Shown: positions 55,794 through 64,000, counted from the stretch's first letter. The stretch: 64,000 nucleotides of DNA from DASTPP01 sp035762175 (GCA_035762175.1 DASTPP010000295.1:1-64000), one strand, 5' to 3'. Notes: generated from the letters alone by a model not told the origin. Numbers and translations are program-made.

Positions 55794-57518
55794 GTGCTCG
55801 GGCTCGTGCTGACGCTCTCGGTGGCGGGCCTTGCCGTGGGCCCCCTGCTCTACGCCAGCGGCCGCCGCCGGGCCCCGGCGATGGCGGCGCTCGACGGGCT
55901 GACGCTGGGGCTGGTGCCCGCGCTCATCGTGCTGCGGCTCGCGCCCCACCTCTACGACGAGATCGGCGACGTCGCGCCGCTCTTGTTCGCCGCGGGCTAC
56001 GCCTTCGTCTGGCTGGTCGAGCGCCGCAGCCACGGGCCGCGCGGGGCCCGGCTCGCCTCGGCGGTGGTCGTCTCGGCGCTCGTCGCGCACGCGCTCGGCG
56101 ACGGGGCGGCGCTCGCGGTGACGCTGCGCTCGGGCGAGCGCGCGGGGGCGGGCGGGGCCGTCTTCGCCCTCGCCCTGCTCTTGCACCGGCTGCCCGAGGG
56201 GCTGGTGGTCACGCGCGCGCTCGTGCCGACGCTCGGCTGGGCGGCGGCGCTCGGCCGGCTCGCGCTGATGGCGGGCGCGACGGTCGCCGGGGCGCTCGCG
56301 GGCAGCACGGCGCTCGAGGCGCTGCCCGAGGGGCCGCTCGAGGGGCTGGTGGCGTTCGGCCTGGGCGCGCTCTTGCGCTGGGTGGTGCACACGCACGACG
56401 CCGCGCGAGCGGGCCGCGCCGCGAGGGCCGCGGCGGGCCTCGCGTTCGCGGGCGGGCTCGGGTTGGCGCTCGCGCTGCCGACCCCGCGCAGCCTGCTCGA
56501 GCGCGCGCAGCCGCGCGAGCTCGCGCTCGCCGAGTCGCTCCTGCCGCTCTTCGTCGAGTGCGCCCCGGCCCTGCTCGCGGGCGCGGCGCTCGGCCCGGCC
56601 GCGGGCGCGCTCTTCGGCCGCCTGGCGGGCCCCCGGCCTCACGGCGCGGCCTCCGGCCTCGCGGCCGCCTGGCGCGTCGAGCCGACGGCGCGGGCGCTGC
56701 GTCTGTGGTCGCGCCTCGGCGCTCGCGCGGCGCCGGCCGGGCTCCTGGCGGCCTGGGCGCTCGCGTCCGCGACGGCGTCGGTCGACGTGCTGCTGCTCGG
56801 CGCCCGCCTGCTCGGGCCGCCCTGGGCGCTCGCGCGGGCGCTGCTGGCCTGCGCCGCGGCGGCGGGCGTGGGGGCGCTCGTCACGGCGGCGGCCCGTCGC
56901 GCGGCCGGCCGGGCTCACGAAGGCGCGGCGGCCGGCGGCGTCGCGGCGGGCGCCGCGGGGCCGGGCCGGCGCGGGCTCGGCTGGCGTCCGGGTGATGCGG
57001 GGCGCGCCTTCGCCCGCACGGCGCCGGGGCTCGTGCTCGGGCTCTTGCTCGCCGCCTTGGCGGAGGCCGCCCTGCGCCCCGCGCCGACCGCGTCCACGCC
57101 CGGCCTCGATCCGCTGGCGCGCTGGTCGCTCGTCGGGGGCCTGGCGCTCGGGGGGCGCGTCGCGCTGCCGCTCGCCGCCGTCGCCGTCCACAAGGGCATC
57201 TCGCCGGGCCTCGCGCTCGGCCTGCTCTCGCTGCGGCTGGCGGCGTGGCCCGCGGCCCTGCCGGCCCTGCGGCGCCGGGGGGGGCTCGCCGCCTGCGCCG
57301 CCTTCGCGCTCGGCGCCCTCGCGGCCTCGTCCGTCGCCGGCCTCGTCGCCGACGCCGCGCTCTCGCCCGCGAGCGTGCCCGAGGTGCACCCGCTCGTCGC
57401 CCACGATCACCACCCGCTCGAGTGGGTCGCCGCCGGGGCCGCGGCCGCGGGCCTGCTCGCGGGGCTGCTGCGCCGGGGGCCGCGGCGCTGGCTGCGCGAC
57501 GCGTTCGCGCGAGCATGA
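55794..57518 (+). CDS. Fusion of a ZIP-type metal transporter with a DUF318/ArsP-like permease
   Basis: The N-terminal 240 residues resemble ZIP transporters: His99-x3-Asp103 in HALGDGAALAV and His131...Glu135 in HRLPEGLV form the metal site of TM4/TM5. The C-terminal 330 residues resemble the DUF318/ArsP permease family, with FVECAPALLAGAALGPAAGALF and GGRVALPLAAVAVHKGISPGLALGLL. A His-rich segment (HPLVAHDHHPLEW) follows near the end. The frame could open at a TTG at 55758, but the GTG at 55794 places the start directly before the first helix. A fusion of these families is unusual. Confidence 0.7.
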   Translation: MLGLVLTLSVAGLAVGPLLYASGRRRAPAMAALDGLTLGLVPALIVLRLAPHLYDEIGDVAPLLFAAGYAFVWLVERRSHGPRGARLASAVVVSALVAHALGDGAALAVTLRSGERAGAGGAVFALALLLHRLPEGLVVTRALVPTLGWAAALGRLALMAGATVAGALAGSTALEALPEGPLEGLVAFGLGALLRWVVHTHDAARAGRAARAAAGLAFAGGLGLALALPTPRSLLERAQPRELALAESLLPLFVECAPALLAGAALGPAAGALFGRLAGPRPHGAASGLAAAWRVEPTARALRLWSRLGARAAPAGLLAAWALASATASVDVLLLGARLLGPPWALARALLACAAAAGVGALVTAAARRAAGRAHEGAAAGGVAAGAAGPGRRGLGWRPGDAGRAFARTAPGLVLGLLLAALAEAALRPAPTASTPGLDPLARWSLVGGLALGGRVALPLAAVAVHKGISPGLALGLLSLRLAAWPAALPALRRRGGLAACAAFALGALAASSVAGLVADAALSPASVPEVHPLVAHDHHPLEWVAAGAAAAGLLAGLLRRGPRRWLRDAFARA

Positions 57519-57551
57519 CGCGCCCCCCGCCCCTTCGCGCCCGGGGCGCGC

Positions 57552-58151
57552 TCAGGGGCGGGCGCCGCCGGGCCAGCGCTCGAGCCAGGCGAGCGGCAGC
57601 GAGTCGCCGACGAGGGCGAGCTTGCGGGCCTTGCCTTGCAGCAAGAGGCCGCGGTCGCCGAGATCGTTCTTGTATTCGGCGAAGACGAGGTGTCGCCCCC
57701 AGTCGGCGGGCACGTCGCCCTGGCGCAGGGCGGTGACGGGCAGGCGCCGGGCGCGCTCGAGCACCTTGCCGCCCGCGTCCCAGCTCGAGGGCGGCTCGGC
57801 CGGGGCCGGGTCGGTCGCCTCGCGCAGCCAGAACACCTCGTCGCGCGGCGCGGGGAAGGCGACGAGCACGCGCTTCTGCCGGGCGCCGCTGCCGAAGAAG
57901 ACGACGGCGACGGGCGCGCCGTCTTCGACGAGGCCGAGCGCCCCTTCGAGCACGACCTCTTCGGAGGCGCTGCGCGTGACGGCGTCGCCGACGGCGAAGG
58001 GCGCCTCGCGGAAGACCCGCGGCGGCGGCGGGGCGAGCTGCTCGGGCTCGCGCCCGAGGCTGTTCTCGTAGCGCTGCCGGGCGGCGCGGCCCGACAGCCA
58101 CCCGGCCACCGCCGCCCCCGCCGTCAGACACGTGAAAAGGACCAGGCTCAT
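57552..58151 (-). CDS. Membrane-anchored protein of unknown function
   Basis: This 199-residue protein has one N-terminal hydrophobic segment (LVLFTCLTAGAAVAGWLSG) followed by a soluble beta-rich domain (FAVGDAVTRSASEEVVLEGAL; VAVVFFGSGARQKRVLVAFP; WLREATD), loosely like DUF4178. It is convergent with the ZIP/permease gene and is followed upstream by the Rsm22-ThiE gene in the same orientation. Confidence 0.72.
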   Translation of the reverse strand: MSLVLFTCLTAGAAVAGWLSGRAARQRYENSLGREPEQLAPPPPRVFREAPFAVGDAVTRSASEEVVLEGALGLVEDGAPVAVVFFGSGARQKRVLVAFPAPRDEVFWLREATDPAPAEPPSSWDAGGKVLERARRLPVTALRQGDVPADWGRHLVFAEYKNDLGDRGLLLQGKARKLALVGDSLPLAWLERWPGGARP

Positions 58152-58195
58152 CGCGACACGTCTCGGGGCACTTTACGAGCTCATCGCGCCGAACG

Positions 58196-60055
58196 CTACG
58201 CGCCACCGAGCGCATAATGAAGGGCCCGCGCCCGGGCGCTCACGCCGCCGAGGCCCTCGCCCGGCGCGGGCAAGAGGGCCCCGATGGCGGCCCCGAGGGC
58301 GCCCGAGGCGGCGACGGCCGGGGCGCGCCCGAGGTCGATGCCCCCGATGGCCACGACGGGGCAGGGCGCGCGGCCCGCGAGGGCCCCGAGCCGCTCGGGG
58401 CCCACCACCGGGTCGGGGCGCTCTTTGGACGTCGTGGCGAAGACGGGCCCGAAGGCGACGTAGGAGGGCGCCGCGGCGATCGCGGCGGCGGCCTGCGCCT
58501 CGTCGTGCGTCGAGACCCCGACGAGCAGGCCGGGGGCGAGGCGGCGCACCTCGTCGAGCGGCAGATCGTCTTGCCCGACGTGCACGCCGTCGCAGCCCGC
58601 GAGCAGGGCGAGGTCGAGCCGGTCGTTGGCGAAGAAGGGCACGCCGGCCTCGCGCGCGGGCGGCACGAGCTCGCGCAGCAGGCCGAGAAACTCGGCCGAC
58701 CCCAGGCCCTTGGCCCGCAACTGCAGCAGCGCCGGGCGCGCCTCGAGCACCGCCCGCGCGAAGGGCACGACGGGCAGGCCGAGCCGCCCGAGCGCCTGCG
58801 TGTCGACGATGGCGTAGAGGCCGCGCCGCCCGGCCAGCGGCGACGCGGGCGCGCCCGGCCCGAGCGCGAGGGCCGCCACCTCGGGCCCGAGCCGGCCCTC
58901 GGCGGGCGGCGCCGAGAAGCCCACGAGCTCGCCCCGCCGCGCCCGCCAGAGCGCGCCGTGGGCGGCCGCGCCGCGCTCGCGCTCGAGCCCCCGGACGCGC
59001 ACGAGCGACCCGACCCCGCAGAGCAGCCACTCGGCCTTGCCCTTGGTCCGCAGCGGCTGGGCGACCAGGCGGAAGGGCGCGCCGGCCGCCCCGGCCAGCT
59101 CGCCCAGCCGGGCGCCGTCGGCGCGCAGGGCGAGGTAGCTGAAGGTCAGCCCCTCGTAGCGCAGGCCCGCCTCGCGCGCGGTCGCGCGCAGCCAGGGCGG
59201 CAGGTCGACGGCGAGATCGTCGTGGCACCAGTCGGCCTCGCGCGCGAGCATCGGGCACGCGCCCGCGTGCGTGCAGGGCGCGAAGGGCGGCGCGCCGGCG
59301 GCGGCGAGGGCGTCGCGCACGCGCTGCAGGTGCCGCGTGCGATCGCGCAGGGCGGGCTCGACGACGACGAGCGCGCCCCGGGGCCGCGCCCGCTCGCGCA
59401 AGAGGCGCAAGAGCCACGCGGCGTGCGCCGCGGCGCGCTCGGCCTCGGCCACGCCGGGGTCGAGCTCGGAGAGCACGTTGCCGAGGACGACGAGGTCGAA
59501 GCGGGGCCCCCGCGGCAGGGCGCCGGCCGAGCGCGCGTCGCCCGCGCGCGTCGTGACCGAGAGGCGCACCGGGCCCTCGCCCCCGCCCGAGGCCTCGACG
59601 ACGGCGCGCGCGAGCGCGAGCGCCTCGGCGTCGGCGTCGACGAGCGTCGCCTCGACGCGCCCCTCGAGGCCGGCGGCGGCGAGGGCGCGCACGACGCCCC
59701 AGGTCGCGGCCCCCAGGCCCGCGCCGAGGTCGAGCACCCGCAGCGGCTCGCCCGGCGCGAAGCCGAGCGAGCCCGAGAGCACGAGCTCGGCGACCGCGGC
59801 AGCCGCCTTCGGCACGTCGCGGGCGAACGAGAAGCCGAGGCGCGCGGCGAGCAGCCGCCCGCGCTCGGCGCCGGCGGGTGCCGCGCCCGCGTTGTACAGC
59901 TCGGACAGGCGCCGGACGAGCGGCCCGAGGCGCTTCGGCTCGCCCGGCCCGGGAAAGCCCCGCGCCGCCGCGAGCGCCGCGAGGCGCCCGAGCCAGGGCT
60001 CGCCCAACGGCGCGGCCAGGCGCTCGCGGGCTTCGAGCCAGGAGGAAGATTGCAT
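58196..60055 (-). CDS. Rsm22-type methyltransferase fused to thiamine-phosphate synthase (ThiE)
   Basis: This 619-residue frame joins two enzymes. Residues 1 to about 395 match the Rsm22 family of rRNA methyltransferase-like proteins: SAM motif VLDLGAGLGAATWG, then a Cys cluster (FAPCTHAGACPM, DWCHDD, LLCGVG) that binds an iron-sulfur cluster in relatives. Residues about 410-619 match ThiE, which couples the pyrimidine and thiazole moieties of thiamine: YAIVDT, LLQLRAKG, FFANDRLDLAL, GVHVGQDDLP, FGPVFATTSK and AIGGI. No stop separates them. A GTG near residue 392 could start ThiE separately, but no ribosome binding site is seen there. No other thi genes are here. Confidence 0.88.
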   Translation of the reverse strand: MQSSSWLEARERLAAPLGEPWLGRLAALAAARGFPGPGEPKRLGPLVRRLSELYNAGAAPAGAERGRLLAARLGFSFARDVPKAAAAVAELVLSGSLGFAPGEPLRVLDLGAGLGAATWGVVRALAAAGLEGRVEATLVDADAEALALARAVVEASGGGEGPVRLSVTTRAGDARSAGALPRGPRFDLVVLGNVLSELDPGVAEAERAAAHAAWLLRLLRERARPRGALVVVEPALRDRTRHLQRVRDALAAAGAPPFAPCTHAGACPMLAREADWCHDDLAVDLPPWLRATAREAGLRYEGLTFSYLALRADGARLGELAGAAGAPFRLVAQPLRTKGKAEWLLCGVGSLVRVRGLERERGAAAHGALWRARRGELVGFSAPPAEGRLGPEVAALALGPGAPASPLAGRRGLYAIVDTQALGRLGLPVVPFARAVLEARPALLQLRAKGLGSAEFLGLLRELVPPAREAGVPFFANDRLDLALLAGCDGVHVGQDDLPLDEVRRLAPGLLVGVSTHDEAQAAAAIAAAPSYVAFGPVFATTSKERPDPVVGPERLGALAGRAPCPVVAIGGIDLGRAPAVAASGALGAAIGALLPAPGEGLGGVSARARALHYALGGA

Positions 60056-60107
60056 GAGGGGCGGCACGGCGGAGCCCGCCGGGGGGGCGGAGCAAACTAC
60101 TAGCCCA

Positions 60108-60210
60108 TTTCTCGAAGAAGGTGAGCCCGGTCCTGGGCAGGCCCCCGCGCTCGTCGCGAGCGCCCGGGGCGCCTCGGGTCGATCAGGCCGGGCCCGACTT
60201 CTTCGAAAAA
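60108..60210. repeat. 23-bp imperfect inverted repeat spanning 103 bp in a divergent promoter region
   Basis: TTTCTCGAAGAAGGTGAGCC (60108 onward) matches the inverse of 60188-60210 at 19 of 23 bases. A second, nested palindrome (GCGCTCG/CGAGCGC) lies in the centre. It could form a large hairpin or be a small inserted element. It separates the divergent Rsm22-ThiE and secreted-protein genes. Confidence 0.6.
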
Positions 60211-60246
60211 CGCCGTAGCATGCCCGGCCGGAAAGTCCGGCGGGCG

Positions 60247-60266
60247 TGGTAGAGAGGGCTCTACCA
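60247..60266 (+). promoter_or_regulatory. Hairpin enclosing the ribosome binding site
   Basis: TGGTAGAG (60247-60254) pairs perfectly with CTCTACCA (60259-60266) around an AGGG loop. The stem-loop contains the likely Shine-Dalgarno GAGAGGG and ends on the A of the ATG at 60266. It should restrict translation or be bound by a regulator as a DNA palindrome. Confidence 0.6.
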
Positions 60267-61870
60267 TGCCGCGCCCCACGGCCCCGCCCCCCGCCCGCCC
60301 GCGCCGCGCCGCGGCCCTCGGCCTCGCGCTCGCGGCGCTGCTCGCGCCCTCGCCCGCCCTCGCGCAAGACCCCGCGCAAGACGACGAGACGCCCGCCGAA
60401 GGCGACCCGCTCCGGCCCGCGACGCCCGTGCAGCTGCGCGTCGAGCCGGCCGAGGGCGGCCTGTGGAAGATGACCCTGACGAACCGCAGCGACGCCACCT
60501 GGCGCGTCGCCGCCGACGCCCGCTTGCTCGCGGTCGAGCTGCTCGGCGCGCCCCCGCCCGACCTCGTCGCGCGCAAGCAGAAGGGCGGCGCGAAGCCCCG
60601 CGGCTTCCCCCGCGACAAGCTCGCGCGCTGCCAGATGCCCGCCGGCATGAGGCCCGCCGGCATCACGCCCGCGCGCTCGCTGGTGCTGAAGCCGGGCGAG
60701 CGCTACGTCGAGCTCGTGCACCCCGTCGCGCTCTGCGGGGCCGCCGCCGTCCTCGACTCGCTCGGCCCCGGCGCCATCGTCTACCCGAGCTTCGGCACGC
60801 CCGAGAAGCGAAAGAAGAACGCGCCGCCCCGGCCCCTGCCGCCCCCGCCCTACGTCGCCCAACCCCTGCGCGAGCAAGAGGGCATGCTCCCCCTGCGCTG
60901 GCTCGACGCGACGCCCTTCGTCCTGCCCTCGACCGACGACGTCGCGGCGACGAGCGACGCAGGCGCCGGCGCCAGCCGCGCGACGCCCGCCTCGGCCGGC
61001 TCCGCGGCGGGGGCCCCCGCGACGGGCGGCTCGGCGGCGGGCAGCTCGGCGGCACCCCCGAAGCCCGACGCGACCTCGGGCGCCCGGGCCGCCTCGGCCT
61101 CGGCGCCCGACGCGACCTCGAGCGACGCGAGCGCGGCGAAAAAAGCGCCGGGTGCTTCGGCAAACGCCTCGTCGGGCAATGCGGCCTCGACCGACGCGCC
61201 CCCGGCGGCCGAACCCGACGACTACGGGCCCCGCCTCTCGGTGCAGGCGCGCCGGCGCGCGGACGCGTCGGACGCGCGCGCCGCGCTCCTTTCGGCGACC
61301 CTGCGCAACACCGGCAAGACGCCGGTGTCGATGCGCCTGCGCCCCGACGCGCTCGTCTTCCGCGTCAAGGCGCTCGGCGCCGCGCGCGCCGCCGAGTGCG
61401 GCTTCGCCAACGCGCGGCGGGCGAGCGTGCGCGACTTCTTCACCACGCTCTCGCCCGGCAAGGCGCGCGATCTGAGCTCGATCCTCGGCGAGGTCTGCCC
61501 CCACGGCACGCTCGAGCGCCCGGGCGTCTACGAGGTCTGGCCCCGGGTCGAGCTGCACGAAAGCGGCGAGCGCTTCGACCTCGCCGCCGTCACGGGCTCG
61601 TTCGCCGCCGCCTCGCCGACGCTGCTGCGCGTGCGCAGCGGCGACCTGCCCTACCACGACCGGCCGCCCGAAGCCCTCGGCCCCGAGGGCGAGGCCCCGC
61701 GCGCGCCCGCGCCCGACGCGGCCGGCGCCCCCGCGAGCAAGGGCCCCGCCCCCGCGCCGACGCCGCCCCAGGCCGGCCCGCCCGCCGCCCCGCCGCGCCC
61801 CGCCCCCGAGCCCCGCGGGCAAGCGCCGGCCGGGCCCCGCCCGGCCGAGCCCGCCGCCCGCCGCCCCTGA
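60266..61870 (+). CDS. Secreted protein of unknown function with low-complexity linker
   Basis: This 534-residue protein has a signal peptide ending ALAQDP (about residue 34). Residues 45-220 are beta-rich with one Cys pair (LARCQMP; VALCGAAAVL). A linker of Ala/Ser/Asp at about 230-310 separates a second beta-rich domain at 315-455 (RLSVQARRRADASDARAALL; VFRVKALGAARAAECGF), followed by a Pro/Ala tail. The general layout recalls the secreted protein at 33760-35241. The SDR gene starts 15 bp after the stop. Confidence 0.75.
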   Translation: MPRPTAPPPARPRRAAALGLALAALLAPSPALAQDPAQDDETPAEGDPLRPATPVQLRVEPAEGGLWKMTLTNRSDATWRVAADARLLAVELLGAPPPDLVARKQKGGAKPRGFPRDKLARCQMPAGMRPAGITPARSLVLKPGERYVELVHPVALCGAAAVLDSLGPGAIVYPSFGTPEKRKKNAPPRPLPPPPYVAQPLREQEGMLPLRWLDATPFVLPSTDDVAATSDAGAGASRATPASAGSAAGAPATGGSAAGSSAAPPKPDATSGARAASASAPDATSSDASAAKKAPGASANASSGNAASTDAPPAAEPDDYGPRLSVQARRRADASDARAALLSATLRNTGKTPVSMRLRPDALVFRVKALGAARAAECGFANARRASVRDFFTTLSPGKARDLSSILGEVCPHGTLERPGVYEVWPRVELHESGERFDLAAVTGSFAAASPTLLRVRSGDLPYHDRPPEALGPEGEAPRAPAPDAAGAPASKGPAPAPTPPQAGPPAAPPRPAPEPRGQAPAGPRPAEPAARRP

Positions 61871-61885
61871 TCGGCCGCCCCCCCG

Positions 61886-62659
61886 ATGGACCTCGAGCTA
61901 AAAGGCAAGGTGGCGCTCGTGACGGGCGGCACGCGCGGCATCGGTCGCGCCGCCGCCCGCCGGCTCGCGCGCGAGGGCGCCGCCGTGGCCGTCTGCGCCC
62001 GCGGCCAGGACGGCGTCGACGAGACGCTCGCCGAGCTCGGCGCCCTCGGCGTCCCCGCCTTCGGCCTCGCCGCCGACCTCACCCGGCCGGGCGAGGCCGA
62101 GCGCTTCGTCGACGAGGCGGCCCGCGCGCTCGGGCGCCTCGACGCGCTCGTCGCCAACCTCGGCGGCAGCTTCGGCGGCGACTTCCTCGAGACGCCCTTC
62201 GAGGCCTGGCTGCAGACCTACGAGCTCAACGTCGGCCACGCCGTGCGCGCCCTGCGCGCGGCGCTGCCGCACCTCGTGCGCTCGGGCGGCGGCAGCGTCG
62301 TGCTCGTCTCGAGCATCTCCGGCACCCGCCCCGGGCCGCGCCCGCAGTACGGCGCCGCCAAGGCGGCCGAGGGCTTCCTCGCCCGCACGCTCGCCCGCGA
62401 GCTCGCCCCGCAGCGCATCCGCATCAACGCCGTCAACCCCGGCTCGATCTTCTTCGCGGGCGGCGTCTGGGACCAGCGCCGCCTCGCCTTCCCCGAGCGC
62501 TTCGAGCGCTTCGTCGCCGACGAGCTGCCCTGGGGCCGGCTCGGCACGCCCGAAGAGGTCGCCGACCTCATCGCCTTCCTCGCCTCGCCGCGCGCCTCCT
62601 GGGTCAGCGGCGCCGAGATCGCCGCCGACGGCGCCCAGCGCGAGCCCTCGATGCGCTGA
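61886..62659 (+). CDS. SDR family oxidoreductase
   Basis: This 257-residue classical short-chain dehydrogenase has the cofactor motif TGGTRGIG (13-20), Asn115, Ser142, Tyr155 and Lys159 of the catalytic tetrad. The segment INAVNPGSIFFAGGVW follows. FabG-like relatives act on 3-oxoacyl or sugar substrates; substrate is unknown here. The C-terminal WVSGAEIAADGAQ fits the family. Likely co-transcribed with the preceding gene. Confidence 0.93.
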   Translation: MDLELKGKVALVTGGTRGIGRAAARRLAREGAAVAVCARGQDGVDETLAELGALGVPAFGLAADLTRPGEAERFVDEAARALGRLDALVANLGGSFGGDFLETPFEAWLQTYELNVGHAVRALRAALPHLVRSGGGSVVLVSSISGTRPGPRPQYGAAKAAEGFLARTLARELAPQRIRINAVNPGSIFFAGGVWDQRRLAFPERFERFVADELPWGRLGTPEEVADLIAFLASPRASWVSGAEIAADGAQREPSMR

Positions 62660-62732
62660 CCCTCCGCCCGCCGCGCGGCGCACCCGACGGGCGACGCGAG
62701 GTCGGGCGAGCGCCGCCCCCGCCGGACGCGGC

Positions 62733-63470
62733 CTACCCCCGCGGCGGGCAGGCGCAGGGCGCGGGCGGGCAGCGGTCGACGCGCGGCGCCGGCTGGCCCG
62801 AGGGCAGCGAGACGCTGCAGTCCTTCCGGCCGCACTCGATGGTCAGGTTGTTGCACGCGCCCTCGCCGGCGCAGTCGACCTGCAGCGTGCCCCCCTCGCC
62901 CACGACGCGCACGTCCTTGCAGCTGCTCTTGCCGGTGCAGCGCAGCACGCACGCGTGCCCCGCCGGGCAGCGCACGGTGGCCCCCTCGCAGCCGAGCTCG
63001 GCGCTGCACTCGATGAGGCAGTTGAGGCCGTCCGGGCAAGAGACCTCCTGCTCGGCGCACAGCATGAAGGCGCACTGCAGCTGGCAGGTCTCGCCCGCGA
63101 GGTCGCAGATGCCGTAGGTGCAGGCCGGCTCGCACTCGGTCGACGGCGCCGCCGCCCCGGAGCACGCGCTCGAGCCGCCCGCCGCACCCGCCGCGCCCCC
63201 GGCGCCCGACCCCGCCGCGCCCGCCGTGCCGGCCACCGCATCTTCTTTCGTGAAGTCGTCGGACACGAAGAGCGAGCAGCCCGCGCCGAGCCAGAAGAGC
63301 GCCGCGACCGCGACGCGCGCGACGGGCGCCGACCGCGCGCGCGGCCCGGGCCCCGCCCCCGCGCCGCCCCCCCCGGGCCGGCGCGGCCCGGGCGCGCCCG
63401 CCGCCTCGAGCGCCGCTCTCCGATCGGGGCAGACCGCCGGGCCGCTTCGTTCGAACCTTCGCATGCGCAC
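62733..63470 (-). CDS. Cys-rich lipoprotein of unknown function
   Basis: This 245-residue frame has a hydrophobic signal (VARVAVAALFWLGAGCSLF) whose lipidated Cys would be about residue 65. The 45 residues before it are basic and Gly/Pro-rich, so the start may be misplaced, but no closer start codon is seen. A Gly/Ala/Ser linker leads to about 150 residues with some 20 cysteines in regular spacing (CEPACTYGICDLAGETCQLQC; CLIECSAELGCEGATVRC; CVLRCTGKSSCKDV). It is probably a disulfide-rich surface protein. It lies 13 bp after the next gene's stop. Confidence 0.8.
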   Translation of the reverse strand: MRMRRFERSGPAVCPDRRAALEAAGAPGPRRPGGGGAGAGPGPRARSAPVARVAVAALFWLGAGCSLFVSDDFTKEDAVAGTAGAAGSGAGGAAGAAGGSSACSGAAAPSTECEPACTYGICDLAGETCQLQCAFMLCAEQEVSCPDGLNCLIECSAELGCEGATVRCPAGHACVLRCTGKSSCKDVRVVGEGGTLQVDCAGEGACNNLTIECGRKDCSVSLPSGQPAPRVDRCPPAPCACPPRG

Positions 63471-63483
63471 GCCCCGCTCCCGC

Positions 63484-64000
63484 TCAGAACGCCCCCGCGA
63501 CGCCCGCCGCCCCGAGGCCGACCCAGGGCCGCAGCCACGCCCCCCGCGGCGGCGCCGAGGGCGCCGTCAAGAGCAGCACCACGCCCGCGCCCACGCCGAG
63601 CAGACCGACCCCGTAGCCGACGTTCGACACCGTCCGCAACGTCCGGAACGCGTCGACGTCGCCGTGCCGCTCGGGCGGGCACCCCCCGCCCGGGCACCCG
63701 TCCTCGAGATCGCCCTTCTTGCCGACCATCAGCACCCCGGCGACCGCCCCCACCGCCAGGCCCACCCCGCCCAGGCCGAGCGCCGCCCAGCCCCCGAGCC
63801 GCTGCGCCCCGCCGCCCGACGAAGGCGCCTCGGCCGGCCCCGCCGGCGAGGGCAACGCCGAAGACGGCCCGGGCCCCGGCGCCTCGGGGCGCTCGGCCCC
63901 GGGCGCGTCGATGCGCAGGGTGACCGAGCGCCGCTCGCCCTCGGCGAGGGTCACGTCGAACGCGCCGCGCGGCGCGCCCTCGTACTGCGCCGCGACGCGG
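63484..64000 (-). CDS. Membrane protein with extracytoplasmic N-terminal region (partial, runs off the right edge)
   Basis: The visible 172 residues continue in frame to the window edge. The first part (YEGAPRGAFDVTLAEGERRSVTLRIDAPG) resembles the end of a PEGA-like or TPR-linked surface domain often seen in myxobacterial proteins. After a Pro/Ser linker, two hydrophobic helices (LGGVGLAVGAVAGVLMVG; VGYGVGLLGVGAGVVLLLTAP) flank a loop with a Cys pair (DGCPGGGCPPERHGD). A GTG at 63954 is a possible internal start. This two-helix tail is a recurrent myxobacterial module of unknown role. Confidence 0.75.
   Translation of the reverse strand, partial: RVAAQYEGAPRGAFDVTLAEGERRSVTLRIDAPGAERPEAPGPGPSSALPSPAGPAEAPSSGGGAQRLGGWAALGLGGVGLAVGAVAGVLMVGKKGDLEDGCPGGGCPPERHGDVDAFRTLRTVSNVGYGVGLLGVGAGVVLLLTAPSAPPRGAWLRPWVGLGAAGVAGAF

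Noticed and set aside
58196..61822. 1,208-codon minus-strand frame covering the Rsm22-ThiE gene and beyond
   Set aside because: The part upstream of 60055 is antisense to a secreted protein with a clear signal peptide and has no recognisable domain.

Overview
This window comes from a very GC-rich bacterial chromosome, and everything in it points to a myxobacterium, most likely order Polyangiales. The signs are Ser/Thr kinases with an N-terminal zinc ribbon, many lipoproteins with Gly/Ser/Thr-rich linkers after the lipidated Cys, a MYXO-CTERM-like tail (Cys motif, transmembrane helix, Arg cluster), VWA and HEAT-repeat proteins, and near-exclusive G/C at third codon positions. I found no rRNA, tRNA, CRISPR array, prophage or biosynthetic gene cluster. 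The window starts inside one gene and ends inside another.

Layout. 1-5 kb: two Ser/Thr kinases flank a lysine 2,3-aminomutase-like radical SAM enzyme and a parvulin-type lipoprotein. 5-9.6 kb: pssA, yacG, a beta-barrel-like protein and a subtilisin-like lipoprotein. 9-11.3 kb: three small minus-strand lipoproteins. 11.4-16.2 kb: thrA-thrB-thrC, the homoserine-to-threonine pathway, on the minus strand. 16.7-18.1 kb: two DUF2382 stress proteins. 18-26 kb: hypothetical secreted and membrane proteins, including a phospholipase C-like protein whose MYXO-CTERM tail lies in a different frame. 26.5-31 kb: a hybrid histidine kinase, a membrane protein and a GMC oxidoreductase. 31-34 kb: a lamin-tail lipoprotein with a long coding minisatellite, then an 880-bp gene-free stretch with a 19-bp inverted repeat, a 43-bp tandem array and a MITE-like element, then an FKBP. 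34-43 kb: a minus-strand gene chain (HEAT/degenerate aldo-keto reductase fusion, LRV-repeat protein, MoxR ATPase, metallopeptidase/VWA protein, secreted protein) with a divergent HEAT protein. 43-47 kb: argS, a lipoprotein and a metallophosphoesterase. 48-50 kb: a TetR regulator and a COQ4-like gene that appear to share an operator. 50-58 kb: hydrolase, beta-propeller lipoprotein, PrsW-like protein and a ZIP/permease fusion. 58-64 kb: an Rsm22-ThiE fusion, a secreted protein, an SDR and two surface proteins.

The best candidate for an undescribed system is the 35.3-43.3 kb MoxR/VWA/repeat-protein locus. Its largest member fuses HEAT repeats to an aldo-keto reductase fold that has lost most of its catalytic tetrad. 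The second is the TetR/COQ4 pair with matching palindromic operators. A quality caution: several genes lack a stop where the protein should end, with a stop one base out of frame nearby, and one gene is clearly split by a one-base shift. Either the assembly carries single-base errors or these are real frameshifts.
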